Shown here one piece after another: positions 1-9,679 of a stretch of DNA of 64,000 nucleotides (its first letter is position 1; every line of letters starts with the position of its first letter). The stretch comes from Bdellovibrionales bacterium GWA1_52_35 (lineage in GTDB: Bacteria > Bdellovibrionota > UBA1018). Location: contig MEPO01000005.1 in the NCBI GenBank assembly GCA_001769805.1, positions 181,866 through 245,865 on the forward strand. Direction: 5' to 3'. The translations under genes and the position numbers were made by a program. The notes beneath the pieces are model-generated. The model was not told the DNA's origin, searched no databases, and was given only the letters and a program-made list of their open reading frames with translations.

Positions 1-2
1 TC

Positions 3-1166
3 GCTTTCGATTCACTGGACCAGGTCAAAGTGCATTATCTCGCCAAAAGCGCCCTGAAACTTTCACTCCTGCGACTGAAAGCCTATCAGCAGGTTAAGTC
101 CCTGATTGGGAAACAGGGCGGTGCTATCGGAGCAGTCATTCCCCGCGCGGTGATCGAGAAAATCTGGAATTTCCCGTTCATTTACCCGCTCCCCTCGAAT
201 ATCCCGGGCATGACCTTGACCGAGAAAGATAAAATTGACACTTTCCAGAAGGAATCCATGCTGGAAGGGAGCTTCACTGCGGCGATTGAATCTGAATCGG
301 GCAAATACAATCTCAACATGCTACTCGCTCCCTTCGTTCCAAAGCCTGTGCCCTCGACGGGTCCCTCCCCGAATCCCACGCCCAGTGCCGCTCCGACCTT
401 TGATCCAAACGAAGCACAAAACAGTCTTACGGATTACCTGGAACAGCTGGTGAACAACAAGTTCGAAGCTGATCCTGATTTCGCGGAAGAATATCGTGAT
501 TTGAAAATGATCGACTTGAGCAACAATATCCGCGCCTGGGTCGACCCGACCTTTGAGCGTCCTTACGTGCCCGGCGGTGAGACCGTCGCTTTCAAGCGCA
601 GCCCCTTCTCGACTCTTTCGGAGCTTCATATGATTACGGGTATGACCGACGACCTGTATTCAGTCTTCGCCCCTGCCTTGACGGTCAGTACAACGCCCGG
701 CATCAACGTCAATACAATGAATGAGTACACGCTCCGGGCACTCTTCCCCGGGGTGACGCCGGACGAAACCAAGGAATTCCTGGAATTCCGGGATTCCGAG
801 GAAGAAGACCATTCTTTCAAAAAAGATGAAGATTTTCTCAAATACGTCGTCGAACACTTCGCCGCCTTTCGCAGCGTGGCGTTCGACCAGTTGAAGGCAG
901 GCCTGCTCAAGCGCAATATTCGCCTGGTGGTGGACGAAACCAATTTCAAAATTACGGTTCAGGCCAGACTCAACCAGTCCGTACGCCTGATTGAGGTCTG
1001 GGTGACCCTGGTTTCCGAGGAGCAGAGCAAATCCAAGGACACCTCCAAACCGCTCGCTCCCAGCGGTGCCTATGGCTCCCGCACGGATGATCCGGAAGGT
1101 GAAGTTTCGAACAAGAAAAGCAATGCAAACACTGGCCTCAACATCACTTTCATGAGAATTTTATGA
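3..1166 (+). CDS. gspK: Type II secretion minor pseudopilin GspK (5' end outside window)
   Basis: This is the C-terminal ~388 residues of a GspK-like protein, the large minor pseudopilin that caps the periplasmic tip of the type II secretion pseudopilus. The open frame runs back to the window edge through AFDSLDQVKVHYLAKSALKL, so the prepilin peptidase site and N-terminal helix lie upstream. Residues just inside resemble the start of GspK globular domains (YLAKSAL..LLRLKAYQ), and a Pro/Ser-rich linker is seen around residues 105-130. The C-terminal ~60 residues form the beta-rich end typical of the family. It is followed 11 bases later by gspL, then gspM and gspN, which supports the assignment. 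Family identity is by pattern and context only. Confidence 0.7.
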   Translation, partial: AFDSLDQVKVHYLAKSALKLSLLRLKAYQQVKSLIGKQGGAIGAVIPRAVIEKIWNFPFIYPLPSNIPGMTLTEKDKIDTFQKESMLEGSFTAAIESESGKYNLNMLLAPFVPKPVPSTGPSPNPTPSAAPTFDPNEAQNSLTDYLEQLVNNKFEADPDFAEEYRDLKMIDLSNNIRAWVDPTFERPYVPGGETVAFKRSPFSTLSELHMITGMTDDLYSVFAPALTVSTTPGINVNTMNEYTLRALFPGVTPDETKEFLEFRDSEEEDHSFKKDEDFLKYVVEHFAAFRSVAFDQLKAGLLKRNIRLVVDETNFKITVQARLNQSVRLIEVWVTLVSEEQSKSKDTSKPLAPSGAYGSRTDDPEGEVSNKKSNANTGLNITFMRIL

Positions 1167-1177
1167 GGGGGAACTAA

Positions 1178-2830
1178 ATGAAAATTCTCGGCGTTGACAT
1201 CGGATCCAAGAGCATCAAGGCAGTCGAGCTCGACAGTTCCTTCGGCCGCTACGAAATCCGCGACTATCACGAAATTCCGCTGGAACCCGGCGAACAGACG
1301 TCGAGTGCCCTTTCACGGCTCGTGCACGCGCTCCCTCGCCGCCCCGATCGCGTTGTGACGGCGCTCCGAACCGGGGTGGTGACCTTCCGGAACCTGGATC
1401 TTCCCGCCAAGAACAAAAAAGTGCTCATGGCCGCAATCGGTTTCGAACTGGAAGATGACCTGCCTTTTCCCCTCGATCAGTCTGTCTACGATTATTCCCT
1501 GATCGGCCAGAGCAAACAGATGAGCCGGGTCCATGTGGCCACGACCTTGCAAAAAAACGTCGCCACTCATCTGCATGCCTGCCATGAAGCGGATCTTGAC
1601 CCGGATCTGGTCACTACTGAGGCCTGGGCCTACCGGACAGCCTTTAACCGGATGACAACGGCCCACCCCGATACTGGCCCACTACTTCTGGTTCAAATCG
1701 GACACGAAAGAACAACAATTTACTGCCATCACAATGGCCAGCCGATGATATCACGCGAGGTCCTCTGGGGCGGGCGAGACCTGACCTCGGCCATCTGCCG
1801 AACTTACGCGATTACTCTGGGGCAAGCTGAACAGACCAAGCTGGACAATGGCTTCATTCTTCCTGAAATGCAACGAGAGGAGGCCACTCGCGAACAGATC
1901 TCGTTTTCTGACAGCCTGCTGGAGCCGACCCAGGGTTTGCTCCGGGAACTCCGCCAGGCATTGCTCACGGCCAAAACGGAAACAAAGCAGCAAATCTCAA
2001 CAATCTATCTTGCTGGCGGGACTTCCCTGCTTCCAGGACTGCTCCCGTTCCTGGAGGAACACCTCGGAACAGAAGTCCGCCCTTTTCAGGCCCTGAGCGC
2101 CCTATCCTCTTCGGGTGTCACCTATTCTGAACAGAGCGATGCCATATTTGCATTGGCCACCTCGCTTGCGATGTGCATGGTTGGCCCTGAGCGTTCCAGC
2201 AGTATCAATTTCAGAAGGGGGCCATTCGTCAAGCATGCCCGTTCACGGGAGTTCGATACCCAGGCGCTACGACGAGTCTTCCTCGGAACCGGCGCCATCC
2301 TTGCCTCCTTCTTCCTGAGCCTTTTCGTGCAGTCGTACTATTACAAAGACAAACTGACCGATGTGAATTCCCAGCTTGAAAAAAATATCCGGACTTTCTT
2401 CGGCAGCGTTTCGGCGAGCGGTCTGAAGACCTACATGGGAAGCACGACGACCTTGAGAAAAGATCTGAACAAAGAACTTGAAAAACAGCGGGATCTTTAC
2501 AAACTTCTCGGGCCCAATCCTCACTCGCCGCTCGATTTTCTCAAGGAGCTTTCAATGACAGTCCCCCGCGATATCGTCGTTGATCTGCTGGAATTTCGCG
2601 CGGGCGCCGCTCCGGCCGCGCCTTTTTCCGGGACCAGTGATACCTCTGCCTCGCTCTCTTTTCTCGTGAATAATCCTCAAACCGCGGAAAGGCTCAGTAC
2701 TCTTTTCTTGTCCAAACAGCCCGGTCTTCAGCCTGGCAAAACCGAAGAAGTCAGCAGCCCTGAACCAGGTGGAAAAAAATGGAAGATCACCTTCAGCGGG
2801 AAGCTTCAGGAGGATGCTTATGGAAAATAG
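1178..2830 (+). CDS. gspL: PilM-like GspL, type II secretion assembly-platform protein
   Basis: The 550-residue protein begins with an actin-fold ATPase motif (GVDIGSKSIKAVEL) like PilM and cytoplasmic GspL, and has a second nucleotide-binding loop near residue 275 (YLAGGTSLLPGL). A single membrane segment follows at about residues 365-385, then a coiled region and a periplasmic ferredoxin-like part. GspL recruits the secretion ATPase GspE to the inner-membrane platform with GspM. The start is preceded by a GGGGG ribosome site. In this gene the PilM and PilN/GspL halves are one protein. The last bases overlap the start of gspM, suggesting translational coupling. Confidence 0.75.
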   Translation: MKILGVDIGSKSIKAVELDSSFGRYEIRDYHEIPLEPGEQTSSALSRLVHALPRRPDRVVTALRTGVVTFRNLDLPAKNKKVLMAAIGFELEDDLPFPLDQSVYDYSLIGQSKQMSRVHVATTLQKNVATHLHACHEADLDPDLVTTEAWAYRTAFNRMTTAHPDTGPLLLVQIGHERTTIYCHHNGQPMISREVLWGGRDLTSAICRTYAITLGQAEQTKLDNGFILPEMQREEATREQISFSDSLLEPTQGLLRELRQALLTAKTETKQQISTIYLAGGTSLLPGLLPFLEEHLGTEVRPFQALSALSSSGVTYSEQSDAIFALATSLAMCMVGPERSSSINFRRGPFVKHARSREFDTQALRRVFLGTGAILASFFLSLFVQSYYYKDKLTDVNSQLEKNIRTFFGSVSASGLKTYMGSTTTLRKDLNKELEKQRDLYKLLGPNPHSPLDFLKELSMTVPRDIVVDLLEFRAGAAPAAPFSGTSDTSASLSFLVNNPQTAERLSTLFLSKQPGLQPGKTEEVSSPEPGGKKWKITFSGKLQEDAYGK

Positions 2831-3431
2831 TTCAAGGCTGACGCAACTCCTGGCGACCATTGGTGACAAACTGTCCGAGCAACTCTGGTTTCAGCAGCTC
2901 AAAGGCAAATGGGATGAGCTCGACGGCCAGAGCCGCTTTTATCTTAAAATTCTAGGCGGCGGATCCTCCGTTCTGATTCTTCTGATCTTCATATTCACGG
3001 CCGTTTATGGCGTGTACGCCATAAAATCCGAGTACAAGGTCAAGTCCGATCTGCTCTTGAGTCTTCAGGCCGCCAACGACGAATTGCGCCTGCTGCGGGA
3101 GTCCACGGCAAGCGCAGGCACCCCCTCCGCCAGCGCCGGTCCCTGGCAGCCTTATTTTGAAACCACTGCCCAAAGCATGGGTCTGGACAAGGGCGCCCTC
3201 ACAATTTCTCCCGAAAAGCCCGGCGCGTCGACCGACACGATTAAAGAGGTGCTGATTGACATCTCGCTGAAACACGTGAATATCCGCCAGATCGCCCGCT
3301 ATGCCTTCAATCTTGAAACGGGAGCGCGCCCGATCAAACTGAGGAATCTCACGATTGACACCAAGAGTGATCCGGCTGGATATATGGATGCAACGCTGGC
3401 AGTGTCGGGCTTTTCGCTTTTGACAAAATGA
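2820..3431 (+). CDS. gspM: Type II secretion protein GspM
   Basis: A small bitopic membrane protein of about 203 residues: a ~40-residue cytoplasmic part, one membrane helix around residues 48-68 (rich in L/I/V/F), a short coiled stretch, then a periplasmic beta-alpha domain. This layout fits GspM, the partner of GspL. An AGGAGG ribosome site at 2808-2813 stands six bases before the ATG at 2820, so I chose that start over the abutting ATG at 2814 and the longer open frame from 2769. The gene overlaps the gspL stop by 11 bases. Confidence 0.65.
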   Translation: MENSSRLTQLLATIGDKLSEQLWFQQLKGKWDELDGQSRFYLKILGGGSSVLILLIFIFTAVYGVYAIKSEYKVKSDLLLSLQAANDELRLLRESTASAGTPSASAGPWQPYFETTAQSMGLDKGALTISPEKPGASTDTIKEVLIDISLKHVNIRQIARYAFNLETGARPIKLRNLTIDTKSDPAGYMDATLAVSGFSLLTK

Positions 3432-3459
3432 TCGCAGAGCAAAGTACAGGGGCAAAGAC

Positions 3460-4449
3460 ATGACGGAAAATGAGGAGATAGTAACAGAGGCGACCCTTCC
3501 GGGTGCGGAGGCGTCTGGCGTCGCTTTGCCGGCAAGTCGATCCAAAAAGCTCATCAAACGCCTCGGCTGGATTGCGCTCGGCTTCTTCTGTCTTCTTGCT
3601 TTTACGCTGATCAAGCTGCCCCGGGAACAGATCCAGGCTTACATCCACGGGAGCATCACCTCCGCTCTCGCGGAACAGGGCTACTCCTTGACCGCCGGGC
3701 AGACCCAGCTCTCGTATTTCCTCGGGATTACGTATTCCATGAAAGAAGTGAAACTCGCAACGCCGACTGGCAATGTGATCCGGCTTGATCAAATTGAAGT
3801 CTCGCCTTCCCTGTTTCCCTTGTTTGTTGGAAAAGTAGGCGCGAGCTACTCGATCCAAACTCCCGGTAACGGAAAAGTCAGCGGCAAGCTTGCAGCCAAT
3901 AAGAAAGCTTATGCCACTTCCTTCAAAGTGAATTCAGTCGACTTGAAGACCTCCGGCCTGCTTGAGGGTCTTGCGCACCTTTCTGCGGCAGGTCTGGTCA
4001 ACGGCAGTGGCGATCTCAAGGGTGATTTCACGAATCCTGCAACTACCCAAGGCGACCTCAAGCTGGACCTCACCAAGTTGATCATCGAACAGCAGCAGAT
4101 CATGGGTTTTAACATTCCAAAACTGTCCATATCCGAAGGCAAGGCAGACGTAGTGATCACCCAGGGCAAAGCCCAGATACGTACCTTCACGCTGGGGAAA
4201 CCCGGCAATGCCGCCGATGATGTGCAAGCCACGTTGAGCGGCGACATGACCCTCGCGAGACAACTGGAAGCGAGCGCCCTGAACTTGCAAGCCCTTTTTA
4301 AATTATCTGAAAACGTTTTAAAATCCTTTGTTCTTCTGGACACGCTTTTGAGTTCCGGCAAGCAGGCGGATGGAAGTTATGGCTTCCGGATCACCGGAGT
4401 TCTCGGGGCGCCCAGCAGCGAACCTCTTCAACCAGATACGAAACCCTGA
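3460..4449 (+). CDS. gspN: Type II secretion protein GspN
   Basis: 329 residues with a cytoplasmic N-terminus of ~30 residues, one membrane helix at about residues 32-50, then an all-beta AsmA/GspN-like periplasmic domain with repeated amphipathic strands (for example LSISEGKADVVITQGKAQI). GspN is the optional last component of some type II secretion operons and is expected at the inner membrane facing the periplasm. Position directly after gspK-L-M is the strongest support. The GspN proteins of delta-type bacteria are longer than those of enterics, and this length fits them. Confidence 0.65.
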   Translation: MTENEEIVTEATLPGAEASGVALPASRSKKLIKRLGWIALGFFCLLAFTLIKLPREQIQAYIHGSITSALAEQGYSLTAGQTQLSYFLGITYSMKEVKLATPTGNVIRLDQIEVSPSLFPLFVGKVGASYSIQTPGNGKVSGKLAANKKAYATSFKVNSVDLKTSGLLEGLAHLSAAGLVNGSGDLKGDFTNPATTQGDLKLDLTKLIIEQQQIMGFNIPKLSISEGKADVVITQGKAQIRTFTLGKPGNAADDVQATLSGDMTLARQLEASALNLQALFKLSENVLKSFVLLDTLLSSGKQADGSYGFRITGVLGAPSSEPLQPDTKP

Positions 4450-4458
4450 GCACGGCAT

Positions 4459-5298
4459 ATGACTCCACTCGATGAATTCGAAGCATTACTGGCCAGTACG
4501 CTCGAACGCTTTCTCGCCGATGTACCTGCCAACCTCGTTGAAGCGATCAGATATTCCCTGCTCGCCCCGGGCAAACGAATCCGCCCTCGCCTGGCTTTGG
4601 CTTGCTCTTCAATGCTCGGGCTGGACCCTCGGGCCGCCCGCACAATCGCGATCGCACTCGAGATGGTCCACTGCTTTACTCTCATTCACGACGACCTGCC
4701 CTCGATGGATAATGATGATTTCCGCAGAGGCCTGCCCTCGAACCATAAAAAGTTCGGGGAAGCCGTGGCCCTTCTCGCGGGAGACGCCCTTCTGGTGGTT
4801 GCATTCGAAGTGTTTTCAGAAGCTTTAAGTCTGCTACAGCCCGAGTTTTTCTCGGCCGGCCTGAAAAGATTCTGCTGGGCTGCAGGCCCCAGAGGCGTGA
4901 TTGGCGGGCAAGCGGCGGAGTTGCTTCTTCATTCCTCATCTACTTTGAATGACCTTCGGAAGATGCATGCCGGCAAAACGGGAGCATTGTTCATGGCCCC
5001 GATTCTCATTCCAGCTGATTTCGCAGGCCTGCTCAGAACCGACGAACGCTTCGTCTCGATTGAGAACTTCGCCGCGGAACTCGGACAGGCTTTCCAAATC
5101 GCCGATGATCTGGTGGATGCAGTTCAGGATGCGGGTAAACCATTGAGCATTCTCTACTTCATGCCCCCTGAGCAGGCGCGAGAGAAGACGGCAACCCGCC
5201 TGCAACGCGCGGCCAGCGGTCTCCAAGCAACTTGGGGGAAGCAAGCCTCAGGCTTGCTGGAAATTTCCGATCAGGTTTTGGCTTCTTTGAAATTATGA
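4459..5298 (+). CDS. ispA: Short-chain polyprenyl diphosphate synthase (farnesyl/geranyl type)
   Basis: A 279-residue trans-prenyltransferase that condenses dimethylallyl or geranyl diphosphate with isopentenyl diphosphate. The chain-length/first Asp motif is seen as DDLPSMDNDDFRRG (residues ~78-91), the second Asp-rich motif as FQIADDLVD near residue 213, and the ALEMVHCFTLIHDD helix before the first motif is characteristic. The C-terminus is slightly shorter than in E. coli IspA. It follows gspN by nine bases, and its TGA overlaps the ATG of the next gene (ATGA), so it is probably cotranscribed. The product chain length cannot be read with certainty. Confidence 0.85.
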   Translation: MTPLDEFEALLASTLERFLADVPANLVEAIRYSLLAPGKRIRPRLALACSSMLGLDPRAARTIAIALEMVHCFTLIHDDLPSMDNDDFRRGLPSNHKKFGEAVALLAGDALLVVAFEVFSEALSLLQPEFFSAGLKRFCWAAGPRGVIGGQAAELLLHSSSTLNDLRKMHAGKTGALFMAPILIPADFAGLLRTDERFVSIENFAAELGQAFQIADDLVDAVQDAGKPLSILYFMPPEQAREKTATRLQRAASGLQATWGKQASGLLEISDQVLASLKL

Positions 5299-6305
5299 AA
5301 AAATTCCAAAAGAAGCCTGCAAAAGGTGCAAGAAAAACCTTCCGCTTCCTCTGGATCACCGATCCCTGGCATTTTCTCGCTCATGCAGGGGATACCACCC
5401 TCAGGCTGGCCGAAGAAGCCGAACTCCTCGGCCATGAAAGTTATTGGGCCGATGTCCGGTCCTTACGCTTTGACGGGAAAGTCACGATTCAGGCTCAACG
5501 CCTCCGCTATCCGGTCAAAGGCGGCGTTCCTGAACGACTCGCCGAAAATACTTATGTGCCCCGCGATTTCAACAGCATTCACTGGCGGATGGACCCGGTG
5601 GTTGATGCCACTTATCTGCATCCCCTGATGCTGCTCACCCTCGGTTTGAGAGAGCCGGGCAAAAACAAGCGCAAGACGGAAATCGTCAATCCTCCGGAGC
5701 TCCTGCACGGAATGAACGAAAAGCTTGAGCCTTTTGGCTTCAGCGCAGCACCTCCCTCAATCGTATCGAGCCAATGGGAAGTCCTCAGCCGTTTTGGACA
5801 AAAGGAAGGCCAAGCCGTAATCAAGCCGCTTGACCTCTGCCAGAGCAAGGGCATCGCGCTTTTGTCCTGGAAATCGCCGGAAGATGTAGAAGAGGCCCAC
5901 CAGTACATTGAACAAATCACTGAGAACTTCCGCCGTCCGGTTCTTTTGCAACGCTATCTTCCCGAAATTAAAAACGGGGAACTGCGGGTCTGGTTCCTCG
6001 ATGGAAAGGTGCTGGCCACTGCCCGGAAATTCCCGGTGAAGGGTGACTTCCGCGTGAACATTGACCGAGGCAGCCGGATTGAGAAAGCCACACTCAGCGC
6101 CTCCGAACGATCTTCGCTGCGCTCCATTTCACTTCATCTGAAGAAACTCAATATCCGTCTTGCCGCCGTCGATCTGATCGGCAGCTATGTGACTGATTTC
6201 AACTTCACCAGCCCCGGGTTGCTACGAGATCTTGAACGGCTGAACGGAAAAAATCTCGCCCGTCCGATTATTGAAGCGCTCGCAAGCGCTCGTAAAAAAC
6301 CGTAA
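5295..6305 (+). CDS. GshB-like ATP-grasp protein (glutathione synthetase family)
   Basis: About 336 residues from the ATG at 5295, which shares the ATGA overlap with the preceding stop; an upstream in-frame start at 5232 would sit inside ispA. The N-terminal part (DPWHFLAHAGDTTLRLAEEA) matches the opening of bacterial glutathione synthetase, where the motif is DPI..I...KDTT..L..EA. The ATP-grasp core is visible: VIKPLD at residue ~175, QRYLPEIKNGELRVWFLDG near residue 220, and NIDRGSR near 255. The glycine-rich lid is altered (DLCQSKG instead of GGxG). Substrate could be a gamma-glutamyl peptide or another carboxylate-amine pair, so I give no gene symbol. Confidence 0.65.
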   Translation: MKKFQKKPAKGARKTFRFLWITDPWHFLAHAGDTTLRLAEEAELLGHESYWADVRSLRFDGKVTIQAQRLRYPVKGGVPERLAENTYVPRDFNSIHWRMDPVVDATYLHPLMLLTLGLREPGKNKRKTEIVNPPELLHGMNEKLEPFGFSAAPPSIVSSQWEVLSRFGQKEGQAVIKPLDLCQSKGIALLSWKSPEDVEEAHQYIEQITENFRRPVLLQRYLPEIKNGELRVWFLDGKVLATARKFPVKGDFRVNIDRGSRIEKATLSASERSSLRSISLHLKKLNIRLAAVDLIGSYVTDFNFTSPGLLRDLERLNGKNLARPIIEALASARKKP

Positions 6306-6312
6306 GCTGAAT

Positions 6313-6720
6313 TCAATACGAGAACAGATTACGGATCGGAGTCTTCGCGACGTTTTCAAATTCCCGCGTCAGACCGACAAGCAGCTTGAGCTGCTCCCTG
6401 TGCTTTTCGTCTTCAGTAGGAGCCACGGTTTCTTTTTTGAAACTCTTCAACGCCCCCTCCGCCCTGAGTTCGTTGATCCGCTTGCGCGCACCTTCGATGG
6501 AATAGCGTTCCTGATAAAGCAGGTGCTTGATCATCAGAACAGTTTCCACATCACTCCGTCGGTAAACGCGTTGACCGTTTTCGCCCTTTTGAGGCGCGAT
6601 GATCGGAAACTCGGTTTCCCAATAGCGCAGGACATAAGGCTTGAGGTCCGCGATCTCCGCGACATCACCAATTTTGAAATACAGCCGATCAGGAATAACG
6701 CCCTTGGCGACCTTATTCAT
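6313..6720 (-). CDS. MerR-family transcriptional regulator
   Basis: 135 residues with the winged helix-turn-helix of MerR at residues ~15-85 (YFKIGDVAEIADLKPYVLRYWETEF, then Y.R.DVE....IK.LLY). A coiled helix follows but there is no metal- or drug-binding C-terminal domain. The ATG at 6720 (protein starting MNKVAKG) is preferred: upstream in-frame ATGs at 6741-6726 arise from the GAT repeats encoding the acidic tail of IhfA. It overlaps the ihfA stop by eight bases. A short MerR gene directly after ihfA is common in delta-type bacteria. Target genes are unknown. Confidence 0.8.
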   Translation of the reverse strand: MNKVAKGVIPDRLYFKIGDVAEIADLKPYVLRYWETEFPIIAPQKGENGQRVYRRSDVETVLMIKHLLYQERYSIEGARKRINELRAEGALKSFKKETVAPTEDEKHREQLKLLVGLTREFENVAKTPIRNLFSY

Positions 6721-7063
6721 TATCGTCATCATCATCGTCATCTTCCACGATCTTGCTCAGATCGACAGGAGTGCCCTCAAGCGCTGCATTGACTTCCGCA
6801 CGCAGAACCTGCGAAGGACGGAAAGTCAGCACGCGGCGCGCGCTGATTTCAATGCTTTCGCCAGTTTGCGGATTGCGGCCGATGCGTGAACGCTTTTCAC
6901 GTACGACGAAATTTCCGAAACCTGAAATTTTTATTTTCTGTCCCTGAGAGAGCGTGCCTTTGATCGTATCAAAAACGAGTTCAACAAGGTCCGCCGCTTC
7001 CTTTTTTGAGAATCCAATTTTCTCATAAAGCGCTTCCACGATATCCGCTTTGGTCATCGCCAC
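6713..7063 (-). CDS. ihfA: Integration host factor alpha subunit
   Basis: A 116-residue HU/IHF DNA-bending protein. The N-terminal helices (MTKADIVEALYEKIGFSKKEAADLV) and the beta-arm with RIGRNPQTGE are diagnostic, and the Pro of RNPQTG intercalates at the DNA kink. Placement after pheT matches the E. coli order pheS-pheT-ihfA. The protein differs from E. coli IhfA by an extra tail ending in seven consecutive Asp, DNE; the same GAT-repeat DNA provides the overlapping start of merR. It may also be required for recombination of the integrated element nearby. Confidence 0.9.
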   Translation of the reverse strand: MAMTKADIVEALYEKIGFSKKEAADLVELVFDTIKGTLSQGQKIKISGFGNFVVREKRSRIGRNPQTGESIEISARRVLTFRPSQVLRAEVNAALEGTPVDLSKIVEDDDDDDDNE

Positions 7064-7166
7064 GATCGCTTCTCCTTTGCGCCAGCCGGTTGCTTTTGGC
7101 CGATCGCGTAAGGGGCATTTCCTCTTGAAATGTCCCAGAATTGTTCAACGTTTAACTGCAAATCAC

Positions 7167-9662
7167 CTAACTTCTTAATACGACTCCGAGTTCCTTCTTC
7201 CAGGCTTCAAGAATCTGCGTTGACGCAGCCTCTGCCTCGGCTTCCTGTAAACTTCGGGTTTCTTCATAAAAGATAACCCGGACTGCGACGCTTGTCATCC
7301 CTTCTGATACTTGGGAACCACGATAAACATCGAAAATCTTTGCAACCTTTGCCAATGGCTTACCTGCCTTCAAGGCTACCTGAGTAATTTTGTCGGCCGT
7401 AACATCGTCTTTGACGAGTAGCGCAAAGTCCCGTCCAATCGGAGGGAACTCCGACCATGACTTGAATGGCTTGGATTCGTAAACAGGACGCGAAAGCTTG
7501 CTGAGCATGTCCCAGTCTATTTCACCGATCCACAAGGCAGCTTGGGCCTTCAGCTCACGCGATTTACCAGGGTGGAGCAGCCCCAAATAACCCGCGACAT
7601 CCTTACCAGCCAAAATCTCAATGCTCTTTCCGGGGTGCAGGAGTTCCTTCAGCGCAAAAAGAGGATGACCGGCAGCCACTCTCGAAGCTGACTGCGGCTG
7701 AAACCGAACGCCCCTTGCTCCCAAACTCTCCAAAAGCTTCTCCAAAATCGCTTTGGCATCAAAGAAATCCAACTCGCCCTGCTCGTTTTGCAGCCCCCCC
7801 GCCCATCGGGGACCGGAGATCGCGAACGAAAGCTTCCAACGCTCTTCCACTCCCGTTTCCATTTCGCCTGTGGCGCAAATCTCGGGTTTGGCACTATGGA
7901 AAGTCGGTCTCAACTCAAAAAGCCGGATCGGCAGCGCCTCGGACCCGAAGTGATGACGCCAGCAATCCAGTGCGTTCTTCACCAGAGTCGGAATGAGCGA
8001 CGGCACGAGCGCCTCGTGCTCCTCACTGAGCGGATTGATCACGGTGGCTGTGGATGCCATTCCAAATTTAGCAAGCCAGGCCTTGCTCGTGAAAGCAAAC
8101 CCGATTGTTTCGGCAAGACCGAGTGCTTTGAGGGTCTCTTTCGTCAGATTCAAAAGAGCCATGCGCGACGCGGAAGCAGCCGTGTAAATGGATTGCGGGG
8201 CAGAAGTGAGTTTCGGAATCGTGGCAGAAATCTTGTCATAGCCCAGGGTGCGGGCAATTTCTTCAGCAAGATCTTCCTTAATAGAAAGATCAAGACGGTA
8301 AGTCGGAGCCGTCACTGTCCAGGCGCTCCCTTGTTGGGCTTCGGCTTTGAAAACGTCGCAATCCAGATCCAGCAAAATCTGCTCGGCTTTTTCAGGCGAA
8401 ACCTGCATGCCCAGGAAGTCCTGAAAATACTGCGGCTGCACGGTTATATTCTTGCGCGTTTGTCCGCCCAGCTGAACCGCTGAAGCCGAAATAACTTTTC
8501 CTCCGGCAAGTTCCACAATCAACTGAGCCAGGCGGGAGGTCACCAGTCCCAAAGCAGAAGGATCCAGCCCCTTTTCAAAACGCTGAGCGGCGTCTGTCCG
8601 TCGCTGATGCTTGAATGCCGCACGCCTGACTTGCACCGGATTGAACTCCGCACATTCGAGAAATAAACGGGTCGTCTGCGGACGAACTTCCGAATCCTCG
8701 CCGCCCATCACTCCTGCAAGACCGACTGCGCGCTCGCCATCACTGATGACCAGTTCAGTACCGGCAAGCGTGATCGTCTGCGCGTCCAGCAATTTAAGCC
8801 TTTCGCCGGGTTTTGCGAGTCGGACTCTGATTCTGCCGCCTTTGATCTGGTCGGCATCATAGGCATGGGTGGGGTGCCCGAGTTCGAGCATGAGAAGATT
8901 ACTCGCGTCGACCACATTATTGATCGAGCGGCTTCCGAGTGCTTCCAGACGCTTTACCAGCCAAGCCGGAGAAGGACCGATCTTCACTCCTTCGATATAA
9001 CAGCCGTAGAACTGTGGAGCCAGATCACCCGCTTCCAGCTGAATCGTCACGGGAGTCTTGCCCTTGAAATCCAGAAGCGGTATGGCCGCGCGTTTGGGCT
9101 TCAGTCCCAGAGCAGCGCCTATTTCACGCGCCATTCCCCAATGGCTCATGCAATCCCCGCGATTTGCCGTGAGTTTGAAAACAAGGATCGCGTCGTTCCG
9201 CCCCAGCACTTCAGCCAGGGGACGTCCCACTGGCGTGCTCTCCGGCAGAATAAGAATGCCCTCGGCAGAGTCTTTCAGACAGAGTTCCTCTTCCGAACAA
9301 AGCATTCCGTTCGAAATCACTCCGCGAATCTTGCCCGTATCGATCTTCATCCCGTTGGGAAGCGCAGCCCCGACTTGCGCCAACGCCACTTTGTCGCCGA
9401 CTTTCATATTCTGCGCGCCACAGACGATCTGCAGCGGCTCACCCGTGCCGAGTGTGACATTGCAGATGCTCAGACGATCGGCCTGAGGATGCGGCAGCCG
9501 CTCAAGGATCTGCGCGGTGATCACTTTTCCAAAACCCTGGTCTTGCCGCTCGATCCCTTCCACTTCCAGGCCACGCGAAGTCAGTATCTCAGCGAGTTTC
9601 TCGGGCGTTACCACGCCCTTCAAATCCACCATTTCTGATAGCCAATTCCACGAAATGCGCAT
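7167..9662 (-). CDS. pheT: Phenylalanine-tRNA ligase beta subunit
   Basis: 831 residues, normal length for the bacterial beta chain. Domains in order: N-terminal tRNA-binding OB fold (residues ~40-150), B3/B4 editing domain including NRGDCMSHWGMAREIGA near residue 165, B5 domain around 410-480, catalytic-like core at ~490-700, and the C-terminal ferredoxin-fold anticodon-binding domain (FPPIGRDFALLVKDDV, ~735-830). It forms the alpha2-beta2 enzyme with PheS, encoded 17 bases upstream. An ordinary housekeeping gene in the translation operon. Confidence 0.96.
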   Translation of the reverse strand: MRISWNWLSEMVDLKGVVTPEKLAEILTSRGLEVEGIERQDQGFGKVITAQILERLPHPQADRLSICNVTLGTGEPLQIVCGAQNMKVGDKVALAQVGAALPNGMKIDTGKIRGVISNGMLCSEEELCLKDSAEGILILPESTPVGRPLAEVLGRNDAILVFKLTANRGDCMSHWGMAREIGAALGLKPKRAAIPLLDFKGKTPVTIQLEAGDLAPQFYGCYIEGVKIGPSPAWLVKRLEALGSRSINNVVDASNLLMLELGHPTHAYDADQIKGGRIRVRLAKPGERLKLLDAQTITLAGTELVISDGERAVGLAGVMGGEDSEVRPQTTRLFLECAEFNPVQVRRAAFKHQRRTDAAQRFEKGLDPSALGLVTSRLAQLIVELAGGKVISASAVQLGGQTRKNITVQPQYFQDFLGMQVSPEKAEQILLDLDCDVFKAEAQQGSAWTVTAPTYRLDLSIKEDLAEEIARTLGYDKISATIPKLTSAPQSIYTAASASRMALLNLTKETLKALGLAETIGFAFTSKAWLAKFGMASTATVINPLSEEHEALVPSLIPTLVKNALDCWRHHFGSEALPIRLFELRPTFHSAKPEICATGEMETGVEERWKLSFAISGPRWAGGLQNEQGELDFFDAKAILEKLLESLGARGVRFQPQSASRVAAGHPLFALKELLHPGKSIEILAGKDVAGYLGLLHPGKSRELKAQAALWIGEIDWDMLSKLSRPVYESKPFKSWSEFPPIGRDFALLVKDDVTADKITQVALKAGKPLAKVAKIFDVYRGSQVSEGMTSVAVRVIFYEETRSLQEAEAEAASTQILEAWKKELGVVLRS

Positions 9663-9679
9663 GGGAGTCCTTTGCTGAA

